64,000 nucleotides of DNA from an uncultured Ignavibacteriota bacterium (GTDB taxonomy: Bacteria > Bacteroidota > Ignavibacteria > UBA10030 > UBA8401): NCBI GenBank assembly GCA_903884005.1, contig CAISDA010000033.1:124001-188000 (forward strand). Reading direction: 5' to 3'. The position numbers and the translations under genes were made by a program. This document shows, piece after piece, positions 62,347-64,000 of the stretch; the first letter of the stretch is position 1, and every line of letters starts with the position of its first letter. The notes beneath the pieces were generated by a model, which was not told where the DNA came from, searched no databases, and saw only the letters and a list, made by a program, of their open reading frames with translations.

Positions 62347-64000
62347 TCAAAAGTTAATGATCATGCCAATATTCACCGAGCGCGGCGAGTTGGAGTATAT
62401 TCTAAATTCCTGATTGATCTTGAATCCCGGACGAAGGTCGTCTTCATAATACGTGATGTCTTCGCCCTTCTCATACATGAGTGTCCATTTCGTAAGATTC
62501 GATGTATTGGTCGGATCGGGATTGAACACGGCAGTGTAATCGTAGATCTTGTTGTCGAACAGGTTGGTGACCTCGAAGTAGAACGACGCTGTCGTGCCAA
62601 GGAAATCGGAAAATTGTTTCGTCAGCTTCATATTGGTGTTGTATTCGGCCGGCGTTCTCTTTGTCATGAGCAACCCGGGATTGAGGCGGGATGTAAACGG
62701 ACGGCCGCTGCGCGTAAACGACGTGAAGGCGCATGTGATTTGCTCCAACGGATAGGCTCCGAACATCTGCGGTCCCCATTGCTGAGGCGTATTAAATCCC
62801 ACATTGGCCACAAGGTTATGCGTGCGGTCAAAATCCATCAGTATATCTTGCGGAGTCGGATCGTGGGACGGGCCGCTTTCATAGATCGTCGGAATCTGGT
62901 TGCCGTCCGACGAACTGTTTTTTCCGGTCGCTACGCCGTATGTGTAATTCAACGTGCCGGTAAGCATGCCGCCGCGCTTTGCAATGCCGACCCGGAAGCC
63001 GCGGATGTCCGCGTAATCGCGGTTAACATACGTTGTATAGTTGCCCGATTTGGCGCTGTAGATGGCCTGCTGGAGCAGGTCCTTGACGTCTTTGTAATAA
63101 CCGCTGATGTCCAGTGTGAACCCCTCGCCCAGAGCCTGCGTGACGCCGATATCATAGCTGTTTGTCACTTCCGGGTTCAGGCGCGGGTTGCCAAGCGTTC
63201 CGGAGACCGTCTTTGCTCCGCCGTAGTTATAGAGTTCTTTTCTATTGATCGACTGCGAAACAATGCGGCTGAACGGAGGACGCTGTAAAAATGTTCCGTA
63301 GTTCACATGGAACACGGTATTGATCGAGACCGGGAATGAGAATCCGGCACGGGGCTGGAGTCGTGCAATGACCGGGGTCTTCGATTTGGGCGCATAGCGC
63401 TCGTCGATCTTTTGAAGGCCGGTGCTGTCTGTGTATCGATACGGCGCAAAGATATCGGTATAGTATTCCGTATTCGCGCTGTACACGTCGAAACGAAGTC
63501 CGATGTTGGCAATCATTCCTTCGAATTCCATCTTGTCCTGCACAAAGAGAGCGGCTTCATACGGCTTTGCGGAGTATGCAGAGACGCTGCCGCCGCTGCG
63601 CGAAGCGACCGAGCTGAGATCGCTCACATCGATGTTGTACATGTTTCCCTGCACGCCGGCCAGCAGCATATGAGACTTCGTCACCTGGCTTGTGAGAGAA
63701 GCGTCGAGACTGTACGTTTGCGTCTTGTCGGTATTAAAGTCCTGATCGAGCACGCCATAGGTAAACCCATCCGGCAGATTCGACCAGCTTGCCCAGACCA
63801 GCGGAGACGAGACTCCGTCCATCTGATTCGGATCGGTGACCGGTGAACCGTCGAGCGCCGTCGTCTGGAGCGTGTTCACTTTGATTTCATAAAATGTGCT
63901 CGTGCTCAGCGCCTGCGTCCAGCGAAGGCCGAGCTGAAGATTCTCGTCCAACGTACGCTTCACATCGAACACCCGATCCCACGTCCACGCATACCATCCG
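62347..64000 (-). CDS. TonB-dependent receptor, module III (cut by window edge)
   Basis: C-terminal 550 residues or so of an outer-membrane receptor; the frame stays open to the right edge (GWYAWTWDRVFDVKRTLDEN), matching GWYDWIWDQLFNIDRTIDEN in the module II receptor. Shared blocks include QLGLRWTQALSTSTFYEIKV, KPYEAALFVQDKMEFEGMIANIGLRFDVY, PRAGFSFPVSINTVFHVNYG and the terminal SVNIGMIINF strand. Signal peptide, regulatory-like domain and plug must lie outside the window. It precedes the ~740-residue protein gene by 20 bases, so module III mirrors module II gene by gene. Confidence 0.92.
   Translation of the reverse strand, partial: GWYAWTWDRVFDVKRTLDENLQLGLRWTQALSTSTFYEIKVNTLQTTALDGSPVTDPNQMDGVSSPLVWASWSNLPDGFTYGVLDQDFNTDKTQTYSLDASLTSQVTKSHMLLAGVQGNMYNIDVSDLSSVASRSGGSVSAYSAKPYEAALFVQDKMEFEGMIANIGLRFDVYSANTEYYTDIFAPYRYTDSTGLQKIDERYAPKSKTPVIARLQPRAGFSFPVSINTVFHVNYGTFLQRPPFSRIVSQSINRKELYNYGGAKTVSGTLGNPRLNPEVTNSYDIGVTQALGEGFTLDISGYYKDVKDLLQQAIYSAKSGNYTTYVNRDYADIRGFRVGIAKRGGMLTGTLNYTYGVATGKNSSSDGNQIPTIYESGPSHDPTPQDILMDFDRTHNLVANVGFNTPQQWGPQMFGAYPLEQITCAFTSFTRSGRPFTSRLNPGLLMTKRTPAEYNTNMKLTKQFSDFLGTTASFYFEVTNLFDNKIYDYTAVFNPDPTNTSNLTKWTLMYEKGEDITYYEDDLRPGFKINQEFRIYSNSPRSVNIGMIINF

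Noticed and set aside
1-64000. CRISPR arrays, tRNA or rRNA genes, prophage or IS transposases
   Set aside because: No spaced direct repeats, no tRNA-like cloverleaf or rRNA signature, and no transposase or integrase protein was recognised.

Overview
The window looks like a chromosomal segment from a T9SS-bearing Gram-negative bacterium of the Bacteroidota/Chlorobi/Ignavibacteriota group; Ignavibacteria-like is my best guess. Reasons: at least eight unrelated secreted proteins (one now a pseudogene) end in the same C-terminal sorting domain (NYPNPFNPST-type start, final Lys); there are three PorV-like (UPF0164) outer-membrane proteins and three TonB-dependent receptors with carboxypeptidase-regulatory-like N-termini; no SusD is seen. 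The one clear promoter is a standard sigma70 type (TTGACA-17-TACTAT), not the -33/-7 type of classical Bacteroidetes. The phylum assignment is inference. No tRNA, rRNA, CRISPR, phage or IS transposase was seen. Almost every gene lies on the minus strand; the only plus-strand genes are two regulators.

Layout. (1) 1-13.6 kb: NhaC antiporter, M14 and M20 peptidases, a sorted alpha/beta hydrolase, then module I (PorV-like protein, ~986-residue surface protein, TonB receptor, lamin-tail-domain protein). Module I is read leftward from a near-perfect sigma70 promoter whose start site lies in a 20-bp palindrome, facing a divergent RpiR/SIS regulator. (2) 14.6-34.7 kb: a polysaccharide-degradation cluster: two GH2 enzymes (one with a malectin-like tail), a GH88 plus alginate-lyase-like fusion, five formylglycine sulfatases, an anaerobic sulfatase-maturating radical SAM enzyme and two PL6 lyases. 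(3) 34.8-46.1 kb: a large beta-rich sorted protein, then module II, six genes: TonB receptor, ~750-residue surface protein, PorV-like protein, FadL-like barrel, lipoprotein, small barrel. A divergent ToxR-like membrane-bound regulator (46.4-47.7 kb) sits next to it. (4) 47.7-55.6 kb: a decayed beta-helix pseudogene, a CxxCH surface protein, a heparinase/glucuronan-lyase-fold protein, two more PL6 lyases and a GH29 fucosidase. (5) 55.7-64 kb: module III, the same six genes in the same order as module II; its TonB receptor runs off the right edge.

How it may work together (inference): the target is probably a sulfated, uronic-acid-rich polysaccharide that also carries fucose and galactose-type or glucuronic residues. 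Lyases exported to the surface by T9SS (two PL6, the PF14099-type lyase) would cut it outside; TonB receptors with their ~750-residue partner, PorV-like and FadL-like proteins would bind and import fragments; periplasmic PL6, GH88/lyase fusion, GH2, GH29 and Tat-exported sulfatases would finish digestion. The repeated TonB / ~750-residue protein / PorV / FadL / lipoprotein / barrel module is the most interesting unit, as a possible SusCD-independent uptake or secretion system.

The intergenic DNA carries two families of short palindromic repeats (GGGCGAGAT hairpins and a TGTCATCCTGAG-type MITE-like element). No intergenic stretch exceeds about 300 bases, apart from the pseudogene region at 48.2-48.6 kb.
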